DNA of 49,050 nt, from the NCBI RefSeq assembly GCF_030696805.1, contig NZ_JAUYRO010000097.1, positions 1 through 49,050 of the forward strand, in the 5' to 3' direction. Numbering within the stretch: position 1 is the stretch's first letter; each line of letters begins with the position of its first letter. Source of the DNA: Methyloversatilis sp. (GTDB taxonomy: Bacteria > Pseudomonadota > Gammaproteobacteria > Burkholderiales > Rhodocyclaceae). A program made the translations under genes and the position numbers. The notes beneath the pieces were generated by a model. That model ran no database searches, was not told where the DNA came from, and worked only from the letters and a program-made list of their open reading frames with translations. Positions 1 to 9,259 of this stretch are shown here, in pieces.

Positions 1-611
1 GTGGTCTGCAAAGCGACATTCGGCCGCCCCTCGACCGGCGGCATGCGCGCGGTGATCCGGTAGCGCGGCCCGCGGCAAGCCGTACTGCCGCGGCGACCGC
101 AGCCCGTGCCGTCCTCGAATTCACCCATGTATTCGATGATGTATTGCGGCGGGGTGTCTGCGTCACCCACCATGCGGACTTTTGCATCGGAATCGACTTG
201 CCCCCACCATGCAGTCGCTTGGCTCCACTGCGTCGCGGAATCGTTCCAGCGTTCGGTGTAGGCAGGTGCGACCGGCGTGCTCTCCGAACCACCCTCGCCA
301 CCTTCCCCACCGCTGGGCGGCGTCGGGGCGGCAATGGCACACAGCGGTGGCGTTCCGCCGGGCAGGCAGTACAAACCGTTGCTGTTGGTGACTGTCGTCG
401 TGACAGTGATGCTCGCCTCGGCTTCGCGCAGCGCCGATTCGACCGCCTGGAAAGCCAGGCTGCGGTCGTACATGTTGGCGCCCATCTTCTCCTGCATGCT
501 GGTGCCACGAATACTCGCCAGCCCGAGCAGGGTCATGACGATCAGCATCACCAGCGCGACCAGCAGGGTGGCGCCGCGCTGCGAGCGCAGATCAGGATGT
601 CGTGCACTCAT
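1..611 (-). CDS. pilX: Type IV pilus minor pilin PilX (3' end cut off by window edge)
   Basis: Minor pilin of the type IV pilus assembly-priming complex. The N-terminus has a short basic leader ending SQRG, then ATLLVALVMLIVMTLLGLAS as the inner-membrane helix, followed by a PilX_N-type stretch (QEKMGANMYDRSLAF, then AVESALREAE). As in other PilX proteins the mature residue 5 is not glutamate, unlike the neighbouring pilins. A low-complexity Ser/Gly/Glu segment lies near residues 95-105. The ATG (609-611) overlaps the pilW stop by 4 bases (ATGA), which fixes the start and implies translational coupling. About 203 codons are visible and the C-terminus lies outside the window. Confidence 0.88.
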   Translation of the reverse strand, partial: MSARHPDLRSQRGATLLVALVMLIVMTLLGLASIRGTSMQEKMGANMYDRSLAFQAVESALREAEASITVTTTVTNSNGLYCLPGGTPPLCAIAAPTPPSGGEGGEGGSESTPVAPAYTERWNDSATQWSQATAWWGQVDSDAKVRMVGDADTPPQYIIEYMGEFEDGTGCGRRGSTACRGPRYRITARMPPVEGRPNVALQT

Positions 612-1648
612 GACACGCGGTTCCTCAAATTCACAACGTGGGAAATGCGCCGTGTAAGCCGGGCGCCCGCCGCATTGGTCGCCGTACCGGTATCCGGTGC
701 ATCGATAACGAGCTCGATCTGGATGGCAACGACTTCGTTCCAACGATTGAGCGCCGTGATGTTCGTAGCCGTCAGGTAATCGCCGCCGGGCAGGCGATAG
801 GTGATCTGCATGTCACGCACGCCTTCGACGATTTCCTGTGCCTCCTGCTCCGCACTGCCGGCGTTGTTGCTGACGCTGACCCGATACAGCGAAGTCGGGC
901 TGTTCGTGTTGCTACCGCGACCGTTGTTGCCGACGAACCAGGCGGCCGCCTGCAGCCGCATGAGCTGCGAGCCCGGCGGAAACACCTTGCGCACGCCCGC
1001 AAGGCCATCGCAGGCCACCGGCGTCCGGAACGCCAGCCCGCTGGAGCAATTACCCGGCGATCCCGCACCAATATCGTGAACGATCGAATTGGTCGACACA
1101 TCAACCGCACTGACCTGAAAAATTGCGCTGTTCTCGAAGTCGCACAGCACAACCAGATCTCCGCTGGCCAGCGTGTGCGGAGTGGCGAGCGTGATCGTCG
1201 ATGCCCCATCATTGTGAGCACTGACCGAAAAGGCGGCCGTACCGCCGTGAATCGCCTCCACTAGATCAGTACCCGACACGCGCTGACCTTCGCCGGTGCC
1301 GATCACCGCAGCAAGCGAGGCCGTCGTGTTGTCAAAACCACGCAACCCGCGAGTGGTGTCAGACCAGTCAGACCAAAACTTCGTAGCGGGATCTTTCAGC
1401 AGATTGACCACACGAGAGCGACCGCCGTTGCAGGAATTGATGCCGACTGCACGCAGGTCACGCGACATCAGCTCAAACGCCATGCGGGTCGATTCCTGGA
1501 TGCGCGACAGCGCTTCGGTAGAACGGTAAGCCTCACGGTTGCTCATCACCATGGCGATGGCACCGGCCGATACCACCAGCCCGAGCACCAGCGTAACCAG
1601 CACCTCGACCAGCGATGTACCGCGCTGGGAAGAATGGAAGATATTCAT
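608..1648 (-). CDS. pilW: Type IV pilus minor pilin PilW
   Basis: Prepilin-like protein of 346 residues. The leader ends QRG and is followed by TSLVEVLVTLVLGLVVSAGA, a class III signal with Glu at mature position 5, then a long C-terminal domain rich in Asn, Ser and Thr. A PilW-type segment (residues about 45-75, ESTRMAFELMSRDLRAVG) follows the helix. It should sit in the inner membrane and then at the pilus tip with PilV and PilX. The ATG overlaps the pilV stop by 4 bases and its own stop overlaps pilX, so it is the third gene of a tightly coupled operon. Length and motifs fit the family. Confidence 0.9.
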   Translation of the reverse strand: MNIFHSSQRGTSLVEVLVTLVLGLVVSAGAIAMVMSNREAYRSTEALSRIQESTRMAFELMSRDLRAVGINSCNGGRSRVVNLLKDPATKFWSDWSDTTRGLRGFDNTTASLAAVIGTGEGQRVSGTDLVEAIHGGTAAFSVSAHNDGASTITLATPHTLASGDLVVLCDFENSAIFQVSAVDVSTNSIVHDIGAGSPGNCSSGLAFRTPVACDGLAGVRKVFPPGSQLMRLQAAAWFVGNNGRGSNTNSPTSLYRVSVSNNAGSAEQEAQEIVEGVRDMQITYRLPGGDYLTATNITALNRWNEVVAIQIELVIDAPDTGTATNAAGARLTRRISHVVNLRNRVS

Positions 1649-2097
1649 ATGCGGACATCCACCTGGAATGTGTGATCGCTCGCCCCGCTGGTCACCCGGC
1701 TATCGTCCCAGCGCACCGTGATGCGGCAGGATACGGGGGTACCTGTGCAGGAAATCCCGCCGCACGAACCAGCGCCGAGATTGTTCGCCAGCCCGCTCAG
1801 CCACTGGTTGATGTCGATGGTCGCCGGCTCGGTACCAGTCGGTATTTCGCACCCGGAAGCTGGTAAGTCGCGGTTGTAGGTGCCGTTGCGCGCCAGCGTC
1901 TGGTTGCTGCGCATGCGTTCGGCAATCGAATAGGCGGCGATCACCGCCGCATTGCGCTCGAAGGCGCTCTGGTTCGCCTTCATCGCCATGGTCTGCATGC
2001 CGGCAATACCGAGCATGCCGAAAGCCAGTACGAACAATGCGACCAGCACTTCGATCAGCGACACCCCCCGCTGCAGCGGACTCGATTGATGCTTCAT
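1645..2097 (-). CDS. pilV: Type IV pilus minor pilin PilV
   Basis: A 150-residue prepilin. Leader MKHQSSPLQRG precedes VSLIEVLVALFVLAFGMLGI, with Glu5 after the cleavage glycine, then a QTMAMKANQSAFERN segment typical of PilV. The start is the ATG at 2095-2097, which overlaps the fimT stop as TGATG; an upstream in-frame extension would put 21 unrelated residues before the leader, so it was discarded. The 3' end overlaps pilW by 4 bases. It probably works with PilW, PilX and FimT to prime pilus assembly. Confidence 0.9.
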   Translation of the reverse strand: MKHQSSPLQRGVSLIEVLVALFVLAFGMLGIAGMQTMAMKANQSAFERNAAVIAAYSIAERMRSNQTLARNGTYNRDLPASGCEIPTGTEPATIDINQWLSGLANNLGAGSCGGISCTGTPVSCRITVRWDDSRVTSGASDHTFQVDVRI

Positions 2098-2756
2098 CAG
2101 CTTCCCTCCACCGGCGTGCTGCCGCCACCCTCTTCCACGGGCGCCACGGTCACTCCGCAATTTGCATCGGTCCCCCGCGCGACCGACATGCGACTGCCCG
2201 ACACCAGCGACACCACCCGCATGTTGCTGCCGCTGAGCGCACCGCTACGGTCGCACACGCGGACTTCCGCGGCCTGCAGCGCGAGCGAATTCTGGCCACG
2301 AGCCATCCCGTCGGGACGAAACGCGATACGGTTACCGGCGGCGGCGAGGTCATCATTCGAAATGAGTTCCAGTGCGTTGCCGGTGATGGCCTGCACTCGC
2401 ACGATGCGCTCGGTGCCGTCTATGGCGCCATTGGTGTTCTCATCGACAAATACCGCCCAGGCCTGCCAGGGCTCGCTGTCTGCGGTCGTCACGCAGCCGG
2501 TGGTTGCGCTGAAATTCACCACACCGTCGGCGGCAGCCGCCCGGCACAGCAGCACGCGCCGCTGGATACGGACCGCCTCGGAACGCGCCAGATTCATGCC
2601 CGACAGCAACTCGTTCGATTCGGCCGTGAGGCGGCTCGACGCGATGAAGCTCTGGAAAGACGGAAATGCGAACGCCGCCAGAATGGCCATCAGGGTGACC
2701 ACGATCATCAATTCGATCATCGTGAAACCGGCGTGCGCAGTGCGAAGACGCGTCAT
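2097..2756 (-). CDS. fimT: Type IV pilus minor pilin FimT/GspH family
   Basis: First gene of the minor-pilin operon. The proposed ATG gives the leader MTRLRTAHAG, then FTMIELMIVVTLMAILAAFA, a classic N-methylated prepilin helix with Glu5. The C-terminal part (residues about 45-200) is a GspH/FimT globular domain with the usual SELLSGMNLARSEAVRIQ-like start. A TTG at 2792 in the same frame would lengthen the leader by 12 residues; neither start has a strong ribosome binding site, so the ATG is chosen by codon preference and leader length. Product 219 residues. Either fimT or fimU could be the right name. Confidence 0.85.
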   Translation of the reverse strand: MTRLRTAHAGFTMIELMIVVTLMAILAAFAFPSFQSFIASSRLTAESNELLSGMNLARSEAVRIQRRVLLCRAAAADGVVNFSATTGCVTTADSEPWQAWAVFVDENTNGAIDGTERIVRVQAITGNALELISNDDLAAAGNRIAFRPDGMARGQNSLALQAAEVRVCDRSGALSGSNMRVVSLVSGSRMSVARGTDANCGVTVAPVEEGGGSTPVEGS

Positions 2757-3107
2757 GGACGGGCTGGACCGGAAAAGGAATTCTGATCTCAACTTACGTC
2801 ATGACAACCTTCGGACGCGAGCCGGCAATGACGAACGGCAGGAACCGGCACCCGAACGGCGCCGCCGCGGCCGGTTGCCGTGACATCCGTCACGACTCCC
2901 GGATCCGCTTGCTATCCGCGCCAGCTGCCGGGTGGGCGCGGCACGTCGAGCGGGCCTGTCTTGCGGTCGGCAGGATCAGGCGCGCTTTTCCTGTTTCCTT
3001 CACCGGTGTGCGTGACCAGCTTGCATCACCAACATGTATCGCCTTCCCGCAGCGTGTTGCACAATCCGGTCGGTCAAATCCGACCATGCCGCCCCCGCAC
3101 CTGCCCC
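2757..3107. other. Intergenic region between divergent fimT and the DUF3422 gene
   Basis: About 350 bases with no convincing gene. It must hold the promoters of the pilin operon (leftward) and of the DUF3422 gene (rightward), but no clear -35/-10 pair was found. A short dyad, GGTCGG (3068-3073) and CCGACC (3080-3085) with a 6-base spacer, lies 22 bases before the DUF3422 start. Confidence 0.4.
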
Positions 3108-4427
3108 ATGCCCGATAAAGACAGCCCCGCCCGAACGCTCGGCCATCTGCCCCAGCACCCACTGCGCTACAAGCTCAACAACGAGGTGCACGCCCGGCCG
3201 CCGGTATCGCTGACCCATCCAAAGCGCGTGTCCTACCTTGCGCTGATCCATGACGGGACGACGGAAGCCAGTGAGCTGCAGCAGCTGCGGGCGCTGGCGG
3301 ACGCCTTTGCCCGACCGTTGCCGGAGGTAGACGGCGGTCACCTGCAGCTCGATGTCGGCGACTTCCTGCTGAAGTGGGAGCGCCACAACGAGTTTTCCAG
3401 CTACGCCTTCTTCTGCACGCCGCGCGCCGACGAAACCGATGCGCGTCACGGCGCGCTGCCGCGCGTGCCGGCCGGCTGGCTGGAGAAACTGCCCGGCTCG
3501 GTAATGGTGGCCACGCACATCGAGCTGCAATCCACCACGGCACTCGGGCCGAAATCCGTGATGGACGGCCTGATCGCCAGCGGGCGCCAGGGCGTGGCCG
3601 CCCAGGTCGCCGACGGTGCGGCGTGGGTGTTCACCGATTTCATGCTGACCGACGGCTGGTCGCGCTACCTGGTGCTCGATGAGCGCCTGACGCCGCGCCA
3701 GGCAGGTCGCACAGTGCAGCGCCTGCTCGAGATCGAAACCTATCGCGTGATGGCCCTGCTCGCCTTTCCGGTCGCCAAGGACGTCGGGCGCCTGCTCGGC
3801 CGGGCCGAAGGCGAACTGGCAGACCTGATGGACAGCATGGGTGCCGCCACGACGCCGGAAGACGAACGCAATGTGCTGTCGCACCTGACCCGGCTCGCTG
3901 CTGAAGTCGAGCGTTCGGTGGCGCGCGCCACCTTCCGCTTCGGTGCGGCGCAGGCCTACTACCGGCTGGTGAACAGCCGCATCGCCGAGTTGCGCGAGCA
4001 GCGGGTCGAAAGCTTTCCGACCATCGGTGAATTCATGGACCGCCGGCTGGCCCCCGCGATCAGCACCTGCGAGGCGATTGCACGGCGGCAGGAAGAGCTG
4101 TCGGGGCGGATTGCCCGCAACTCGCAACTGCTGCGTACCCGGGTGGACATCGAACTGGAGCGCCAGAATCAGGAATTGCTGGGGCAGATGAACCGGCGCG
4201 CGAAACTTCAGATGCGGCTGCAGGAGACGGTGGAGGGGCTGTCCATCGTCGCCATCACGTATTACGCCTCGCAACTGGTGCAGTATCTCGCGAAGGGCCT
4301 GCATGCCTGGCTGCCGGTCAGCCCCGAAGCGATCACCGCGATCTCGATTCCGGTCATCGCCGGGCTGGCTGCGCTGGGGCTGCGCCGCATGCGACGCAAG
4401 CTGGCGGCCGAAGAAGGCACGCATTGA
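3108..4427 (+). CDS. DUF3422 family predicted membrane-anchored protein
   Basis: A 439-residue protein matching the DUF3422/COG4949 family, whose function is not established. Visible features are an N-terminal LRYKLNNEVHARPP block characteristic of the family, a central helical region (residues about 230-370), and two hydrophobic C-terminal segments (about 368-390 and 402-425) that would anchor it in the inner membrane. The start ATG at 3108 follows CTGCCCC; the open frame continues upstream to 2880 but that part looks non-coding. It ends 2 bases before the GNAT gene's ATG, so the two are probably co-transcribed. Confidence 0.82.
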   Translation: MPDKDSPARTLGHLPQHPLRYKLNNEVHARPPVSLTHPKRVSYLALIHDGTTEASELQQLRALADAFARPLPEVDGGHLQLDVGDFLLKWERHNEFSSYAFFCTPRADETDARHGALPRVPAGWLEKLPGSVMVATHIELQSTTALGPKSVMDGLIASGRQGVAAQVADGAAWVFTDFMLTDGWSRYLVLDERLTPRQAGRTVQRLLEIETYRVMALLAFPVAKDVGRLLGRAEGELADLMDSMGAATTPEDERNVLSHLTRLAAEVERSVARATFRFGAAQAYYRLVNSRIAELREQRVESFPTIGEFMDRRLAPAISTCEAIARRQEELSGRIARNSQLLRTRVDIELERQNQELLGQMNRRAKLQMRLQETVEGLSIVAITYYASQLVQYLAKGLHAWLPVSPEAITAISIPVIAGLAALGLRRMRRKLAAEEGTH

Positions 4428-4429
4428 TC

Positions 4430-4879
4430 ATGCCGACACTGCGTCACGCCACCCCCGCCGACGTGCCCGGCCTGTGCGCCCTGCTGGCGCAACTGTTCGC
4501 GCAGGAGGCCGAGTTTGTTGCCGATGCGGCGACGCAGGCGCGGGGTCTGCAGCGCATCCTCGAGGCGCCGGACAGCGGCGACATCCTGGTGCTCGCCGAA
4601 GATGGCTGTCCGGTCGGCATGGTCAGCCTGCTCTACCTGACCAGCACCGCGCTCGGCAGCCGCGTTGCGTTGCTGGAAGACATGGTGGTGCAGCCCGGCC
4701 AGCGCGGGCGAGGTTGCGGCAGCCGGCTGCTCAAGGCCGCGATCGACTGCGCACGGCAACGCGGATGCCGCCGCATCACGCTGCTGACCGATGGTCACAA
4801 CCTCGATGCGCAACGCTTCTACCGGCAGCATGGATTCGCAGGCTCGGACATGAAGGCGATGCGCCTGATGCTCGACTGA
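4430..4879 (+). CDS. GNAT family N-acetyltransferase
   Basis: A 149-residue single-domain GNAT acetyltransferase that should transfer acetyl from acetyl-CoA to an unknown amine. The acetyl-CoA-binding motif A is visible as QPGQRGRGCGSRLL (about residues 86-99), followed by a DGHNLDAQRFYRQHGF motif B region. A TTG at 4424, overlapping the DUF3422 stop and better spaced from AAGAAGG, is an alternative start adding two residues. Substrate cannot be predicted from sequence. Confidence 0.82.
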   Translation: MPTLRHATPADVPGLCALLAQLFAQEAEFVADAATQARGLQRILEAPDSGDILVLAEDGCPVGMVSLLYLTSTALGSRVALLEDMVVQPGQRGRGCGSRLLKAAIDCARQRGCRRITLLTDGHNLDAQRFYRQHGFAGSDMKAMRLMLD

Positions 4880-4956
4880 CGCGCAGGCCACATGCCGCTG
4901 CATCCGTATTGCGACGCGCTGCGTAGGGTGTTCAACAGGGCAATCAGGGAAGGATC

Positions 4957-5640
4957 ATGGGCCGCAGCGCACCGTTTGCGCGGACATTCCCGATCGTCGT
5001 CCTGTCGACATTTGTCCCCATGAACCCGATGTCATCCGACACCGTAGCGCGTATCCCTTCGTCTGACGACGAGGCGCTGCTGTGCGCACTCATCGGGCGC
5101 ATGGGCGACGGCGACGAGGCTGCGCTCGGCTCGCTGTACGACCGCACGGTGCGCCGCGTGTACGGCCTCGCGCTGCGCATCACGCGCAACCCGCAGGTCG
5201 CCGAGGAAGTTGCCGAAGAAGTGTTCTGGCAGGCGTGGCGACAGGCCTTGCGCTTTGACGCCGCGCGCGGCAACCCGATGGCCTGGCTGATGACGATGAC
5301 GCGCAGCCGCGCACTCGACGCGCTGCGCCGCAACGATGACGCAGAACTGCACCCGGAGCCGGAAATATTGATGGCGGTCGAAGCCGCCTGCGAAGGCGAC
5401 CCGCAGAACCTGCTCGAAGCCGTACAAAGGCACCACGCACTGCACGCCGCACTGGAATCGCTCGACGTGCTTCCGCGACAATTGCTTTCACTGGCCTTTT
5501 TCCGCGGACTGACACATGAGGAGATTGCCGTTCAGTCCTCCCTGCCGCTCGGCACCGTCAAATCACATATCCGGCGCGCGCTGAACGCGCTGGGAAAGGT
5601 ACTTCCGCCAGACATGGGCGCACTGGATACCCACGCATGA
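4957..5640 (+). CDS. ECF-type RNA polymerase sigma factor
   Basis: Sigma-70 family extracytoplasmic-function factor of 227 residues. Region 2 spans about 60-125 (LYDRTVRRVYGLALRITRNP, then a FWQAW and DALRR segment) and region 4 about 165-210 (LPRQLLSLAFFRGLTHEEIA, then SSLPLGTVKSHIRRAL). The ATG at 4957 has an excellent AGGGAAGGA site (4946-4953); later ATGs at 5020 and 5029 lack one. The stop overlaps the next ATG (ATGA), coupling it to the cupin gene, its likely regulator, in the manner of RpoE-ChrR pairs. The inducing signal is unknown. Confidence 0.88.
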   Translation: MGRSAPFARTFPIVVLSTFVPMNPMSSDTVARIPSSDDEALLCALIGRMGDGDEAALGSLYDRTVRRVYGLALRITRNPQVAEEVAEEVFWQAWRQALRFDAARGNPMAWLMTMTRSRALDALRRNDDAELHPEPEILMAVEAACEGDPQNLLEAVQRHHALHAALESLDVLPRQLLSLAFFRGLTHEEIAVQSSLPLGTVKSHIRRALNALGKVLPPDMGALDTHA

Positions 5641-6476
5641 GCACGCCGCCGCTCTCACCCGACGACGACACGGGCGACACGCTGCAGCACCTGCTGGCTG
5701 CGGCGCTCAAGCCGGTAGAACTCGAACAGGCACGCAGCGACGCCCTGCGCAGCCGCCTGCTGGCGCGCGCCCGCGACAGCGTGCAGGCACAGGCGCACCA
5801 CACCCGGATACGCGCCAGCGAAGACGGCTGGACGCGCGTGGTCGATGGCGTGCGCGCAAAACTGCTGAACGAAGGCGCGAGCACGCGCTCGGTGCTGGTC
5901 GAGTTTGACCCCGGCGCCGCGTTGCCGATGCATCGACATCACGAACACGAACAGTGTCTGGTGCTGCGCGGCGACCTGCAGATGGATGACATCGACATCC
6001 GCGCCGGCGACTATCACGAAGCGCCGGCCGGCAGCCGCCATGGGCGCGTGCGCTCGAACGGTGGCGCGCTGATCTATCTGCGCGGCGTGTCGCTCGGCCA
6101 CACCGGCCGCGTGATCCGCGACATGGTCACCGCCTGGCTGCCCAGCCGCGGCAGCGCACCGCACACGATACGAGCCGGCGAAGGCATGTGGTCCGACCTG
6201 TCACCCGGCGTGCAGGCCAAGCGGCTGTTCGACGGCGCTGACGAAGCGTCGATGCTGCTGCGCGTTGCACCCGGCGCCCGGGTGCCGAAGTCACTCGCCG
6301 CGGCCGAGGGCGAATATCTGGTGCTCGAGGGCGAAGCATTTGTCGGCGACACCCTGCTGCGCGCCGGCGAGTACGACTACGCACACCCCGACGCCGACGA
6401 CTTCGAGCTGAGCAGCGACGTCGGCGCGCTGTTCTACCTGCACGCCAAGGTGGCACAGGCGCTGCGGACAAACTAA
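5637..6476 (+). CDS. Double-cupin protein, ChrR-like putative anti-sigma partner
   Basis: A 279-residue protein with two cupin domains. The first (about 80-150) carries metal-binding residues in MHRHHEHEQCLVLRG and a later His in AGSRH; the second (about 190-275) keeps the fold pattern but lacks the HxH pair, so it is probably metal-free. The N-terminal 75 residues are helical and could bind the sigma factor, but the zinc-binding His/Cys pattern of ChrR-type anti-sigma domains is not visible. Translational coupling to the ECF sigma gene is the main argument for an anti-sigma role; this is inference. Confidence 0.72.
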   Translation: MSTPPLSPDDDTGDTLQHLLAAALKPVELEQARSDALRSRLLARARDSVQAQAHHTRIRASEDGWTRVVDGVRAKLLNEGASTRSVLVEFDPGAALPMHRHHEHEQCLVLRGDLQMDDIDIRAGDYHEAPAGSRHGRVRSNGGALIYLRGVSLGHTGRVIRDMVTAWLPSRGSAPHTIRAGEGMWSDLSPGVQAKRLFDGADEASMLLRVAPGARVPKSLAAAEGEYLVLEGEAFVGDTLLRAGEYDYAHPDADDFELSSDVGALFYLHAKVAQALRTN

Positions 6477-6598
6477 AACCGCGCCAGTGCTTGCCCCTTC
6501 GCAGGAGCGGACCCTGTCCGCGATACGCACATCCGGTCAGCGACCAGCCGATGCTCCGGGGCGCTTATCGCCGCAGGGCCGCGACATGCGCAGGTGCG

Positions 6599-7960
6599 TC
6601 ACTCCAGTTCGCGCAATTTTGTGAAGGCTTCTTCTATGCGCTCGACCGGAATGATGGTCAGGCCGTCGATCTTCTGTTTCGGAGCGTTGGCTTTCGGGAT
6701 CAGCGCATGCGTGAAGCCCAGCTTGGCGGCTTCGCGCAGGCGTTCCTGTCCGCGCGGTGCCGGGCGGATTTCGCCGGCCAGGCCGACTTCGCCGAAGGCA
6801 ACCAATTTTTGCGGCAGCGGACGATTTTTCAGCGATGACACGATGGCCAGCAGCACCGCGAGATCGCCCGCCGGCTCGCCGATCTTCACGCCACCGACCG
6901 CGTTGACGAACACGTCCTGATCGGCGCACACCACGCCGGCGTGCCGGTGCAGCACAGCGAGCAGCATGGCCAGCCGCGCCGCATCCAGCCCGACCGTCAG
7001 CCGGCGCGGATTGCCGTGTGCGCTGTCCACCAGCGCCTGGATTTCGACCAGCAGCGGCCGTGTGCCTTCCTGCGTCACCATCACGCAAGAACCTGACACC
7101 GGCTGGCCGTGATGAGACAGGAACATCGCCGACGGGTTGGACACGCCGCGCAGTCCGCGCTCGGTCATGGCGAACACGCCCAGTTCGTTCACCGCGCCAT
7201 ACCGGTTCTTGAACGCCCGGATCAGGCGGAAGCTGGAACTGGTTTCACCTTCGAAATACAGCACCGTGTCGACGATGTGTTCAAGCACTCGCGGCCCGGC
7301 CAGCGTGCCTTCCTTGGTGACATGGCCGACCAGGATCAGGCTGTGCCCGGCCTGTTTCGCTGCCCGCGTGAGCTGCGCCGCGCACTCGCGCACCTGCGCA
7401 ACGGAACCGGGCGCGGAGGTGAGCTGTTCCGAATAGACGGTCTGGATCGAATCGACCACCACGACGCGCGGCCGGGTGTCGTTCAGCACGGCGCCGATCT
7501 TTTCCAGATTGATTTCCGCCAGCAACTGCAGGCCGGACGGGTCAAGCGCGAGGCGCTGGGCGCGCAGCGCCACCTGCTCGCCCGACTCCTCGCCGGTGAT
7601 GTAGAGCGTGCTCACCCGCGAAGCGAGCTGGGCCAGTGCCTGCAGCAGCAGCGTCGACTTGCCGATGCCCGGGTCACCGCCGATCAGCACCACGCCACCG
7701 GGCACCAGCCCGCCGCCCAGCACGCGATCGAATTCCTCCAGCCCGGTTGCCAGGCGCGGTTCGTCACGCGGCCGGATGTCGGCCAGCGTCTGCACCTGCG
7801 CAGTACCAGCCAGAGAGGCAAAGCGGTGCGCACCGGCGCCCTGCTCCGCAACGGTTTCGACCAGCGTGTTCCAACCGGAACAACCCAGACATTGACCCGC
7901 CCACTTCGGGCTGGTGGCACCGCATTCGGTGCAGGAATAGACGCTCTTTGCCTTGGCCAT
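6599..7960 (-). CDS. radA: DNA repair protein RadA
   Basis: RadA (Sms), a RecA-like ATPase that processes recombination intermediates, 453 residues. An N-terminal C4 zinc finger uses Cys 10, 13, 24 and 27; Walker A is GGDPGIGKST (94-103); the RadA-specific motif appears as KNRYG rather than the usual KNRFG; a Lon-protease-like domain fills the C-terminus (about 270-453). The ATG sits 6 bases after the alr stop, so alr and radA form an operon. Length is normal. Confidence 0.96.
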   Translation of the reverse strand: MAKAKSVYSCTECGATSPKWAGQCLGCSGWNTLVETVAEQGAGAHRFASLAGTAQVQTLADIRPRDEPRLATGLEEFDRVLGGGLVPGGVVLIGGDPGIGKSTLLLQALAQLASRVSTLYITGEESGEQVALRAQRLALDPSGLQLLAEINLEKIGAVLNDTRPRVVVVDSIQTVYSEQLTSAPGSVAQVRECAAQLTRAAKQAGHSLILVGHVTKEGTLAGPRVLEHIVDTVLYFEGETSSSFRLIRAFKNRYGAVNELGVFAMTERGLRGVSNPSAMFLSHHGQPVSGSCVMVTQEGTRPLLVEIQALVDSAHGNPRRLTVGLDAARLAMLLAVLHRHAGVVCADQDVFVNAVGGVKIGEPAGDLAVLLAIVSSLKNRPLPQKLVAFGEVGLAGEIRPAPRGQERLREAAKLGFTHALIPKANAPKQKIDGLTIIPVERIEEAFTKLRELE

Positions 7961-7966
7961 CGCGGC

Positions 7967-9157
7967 TCAGCGCACCGCAACCAGAGGCGGCGCCTCACTG
8001 GCGCCCGTTCTGGCGTCGGTTCCGGCTTCGGACAAGTCAGCCACGCCGACCTCGACCGCCGGCACGCGCAGCGCGAGCGCGCACACCAGTTCGTAATTGA
8101 CCGTACCGGCCGCGGCGGCCACTTCGTCAAGCGTCACGTACTCGCCCCACAGTTCGACCACGCTGCCCAGCCCGGTGGCCGGCAGATCGGTCAGGTCAAC
8201 CGCGATCATGTCCATCGACACCCTGCCGACCAGCCTGCTGCGCACGCCGTCCACCGCCACCGGCGTACCGCTTGGCGCATGGCGCGGGTAACCGTCGGCA
8301 TAACCGCAGGCAATCGTGCCGATGCGCATCGCACGTTCCGCGGTGAAGGTGCCACCATAGCCGATGCGCTCGCCGGGCTGCAGGTGCTGCACCGAAATGA
8401 TGCGCGCCTCGAAGCGCATCACCGGCTTGAGACCGATGTCCGCCGCGCTGGCATATGCCGTGGCCGGACTGGCGCCATACAACAGGATGCCCGGGCGCAC
8501 CCAGGTCGCGTGCGTCTGCGGAAAGCGCAGCAGCGCTGCCGAATTGGCCAGCGACACCGGTCCGTCGAAATTGCGGACAAGCGGCGCAAAGCGCGCCAGT
8601 TGAGCTTCGACGCCGCGCTCGCCATCGGCATCGGCGAAGTGGGTCATCAGTCCGACGGGGCCGGCGTGCGGCCAGGCGCGCAGCCGATCCAGCGCGGCGA
8701 GTGTGCAATCCGGCGTGATGCCGAGCCGGTTCATGCCGGTATTCACCTTCAGGAACAACGGAATGCGGGCATCCGCAGGCAGTGCGACCGATTCCAGCCA
8801 GTCGAGCTGGTCCATCGTATGCACCACGACCGACAGCCGGCGTGCCGCGATTTCAGGCAGGTCGTGCGGGCTGAAGAAGCCTTCGAGCAGCAGGATGGGT
8901 TGCCGGATACCGGCTTCGCGCAGCCGCACTGCGTCTTCCAGATCGAGCAGCGCGAAGCCGTCAGCCAGCGTGCTCAGCCCGCGTGCAATGCGCGTGATGC
9001 CATGACCGTAGGCGTTGGCCTTGATGACCGCCCACATTTTTGCCCCGCCCGCCAGCTCGCGGGTGCGCAGATAGTTGTGGCGCAAGGCGTCGAAGTCGAT
9101 GCGCGCATGGATCGGGCGGAACAGCGGAAAGGGAGCGGTGTGGGACGGGCGCGACAT
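7967..9157 (-). CDS. alr: Alanine racemase
   Basis: PLP-dependent interconversion of L- and D-alanine for peptidoglycan. The 396-residue protein has the Schiff-base lysine in VIKANAYGHG (Lys46 from this start) and the C-terminal RIGYGGTF segment carrying the second catalytic tyrosine. The ATG at 9157 was chosen; an in-frame TTG at 9166 would add three residues and no strong ribosome binding site separates them. Forms an operon with radA. In related bacteria lplT often sits next to alr-radA; here a LysR gene lies between them and lplT is on the other strand. Confidence 0.95.
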   Translation of the reverse strand: MSRPSHTAPFPLFRPIHARIDFDALRHNYLRTRELAGGAKMWAVIKANAYGHGITRIARGLSTLADGFALLDLEDAVRLREAGIRQPILLLEGFFSPHDLPEIAARRLSVVVHTMDQLDWLESVALPADARIPLFLKVNTGMNRLGITPDCTLAALDRLRAWPHAGPVGLMTHFADADGERGVEAQLARFAPLVRNFDGPVSLANSAALLRFPQTHATWVRPGILLYGASPATAYASAADIGLKPVMRFEARIISVQHLQPGERIGYGGTFTAERAMRIGTIACGYADGYPRHAPSGTPVAVDGVRSRLVGRVSMDMIAVDLTDLPATGLGSVVELWGEYVTLDEVAAAAGTVNYELVCALALRVPAVEVGVADLSEAGTDARTGASEAPPLVAVR

Positions 9158-9259
9158 GAAGGGCAACGGAGGGCAGGAAATCAGCGAAGCCGCGAATTCT
9201 ACTATCCGGCGCCGGCCGGCATCCGTTTCGACTGTACCGAACAGATGCCGGGCCGGGTT

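Noticed and set aside
2880-3107. N-terminal extension of the DUF3422 protein
   Set aside because: The extra 76 residues have no family similarity and look like translated intergenic DNA.
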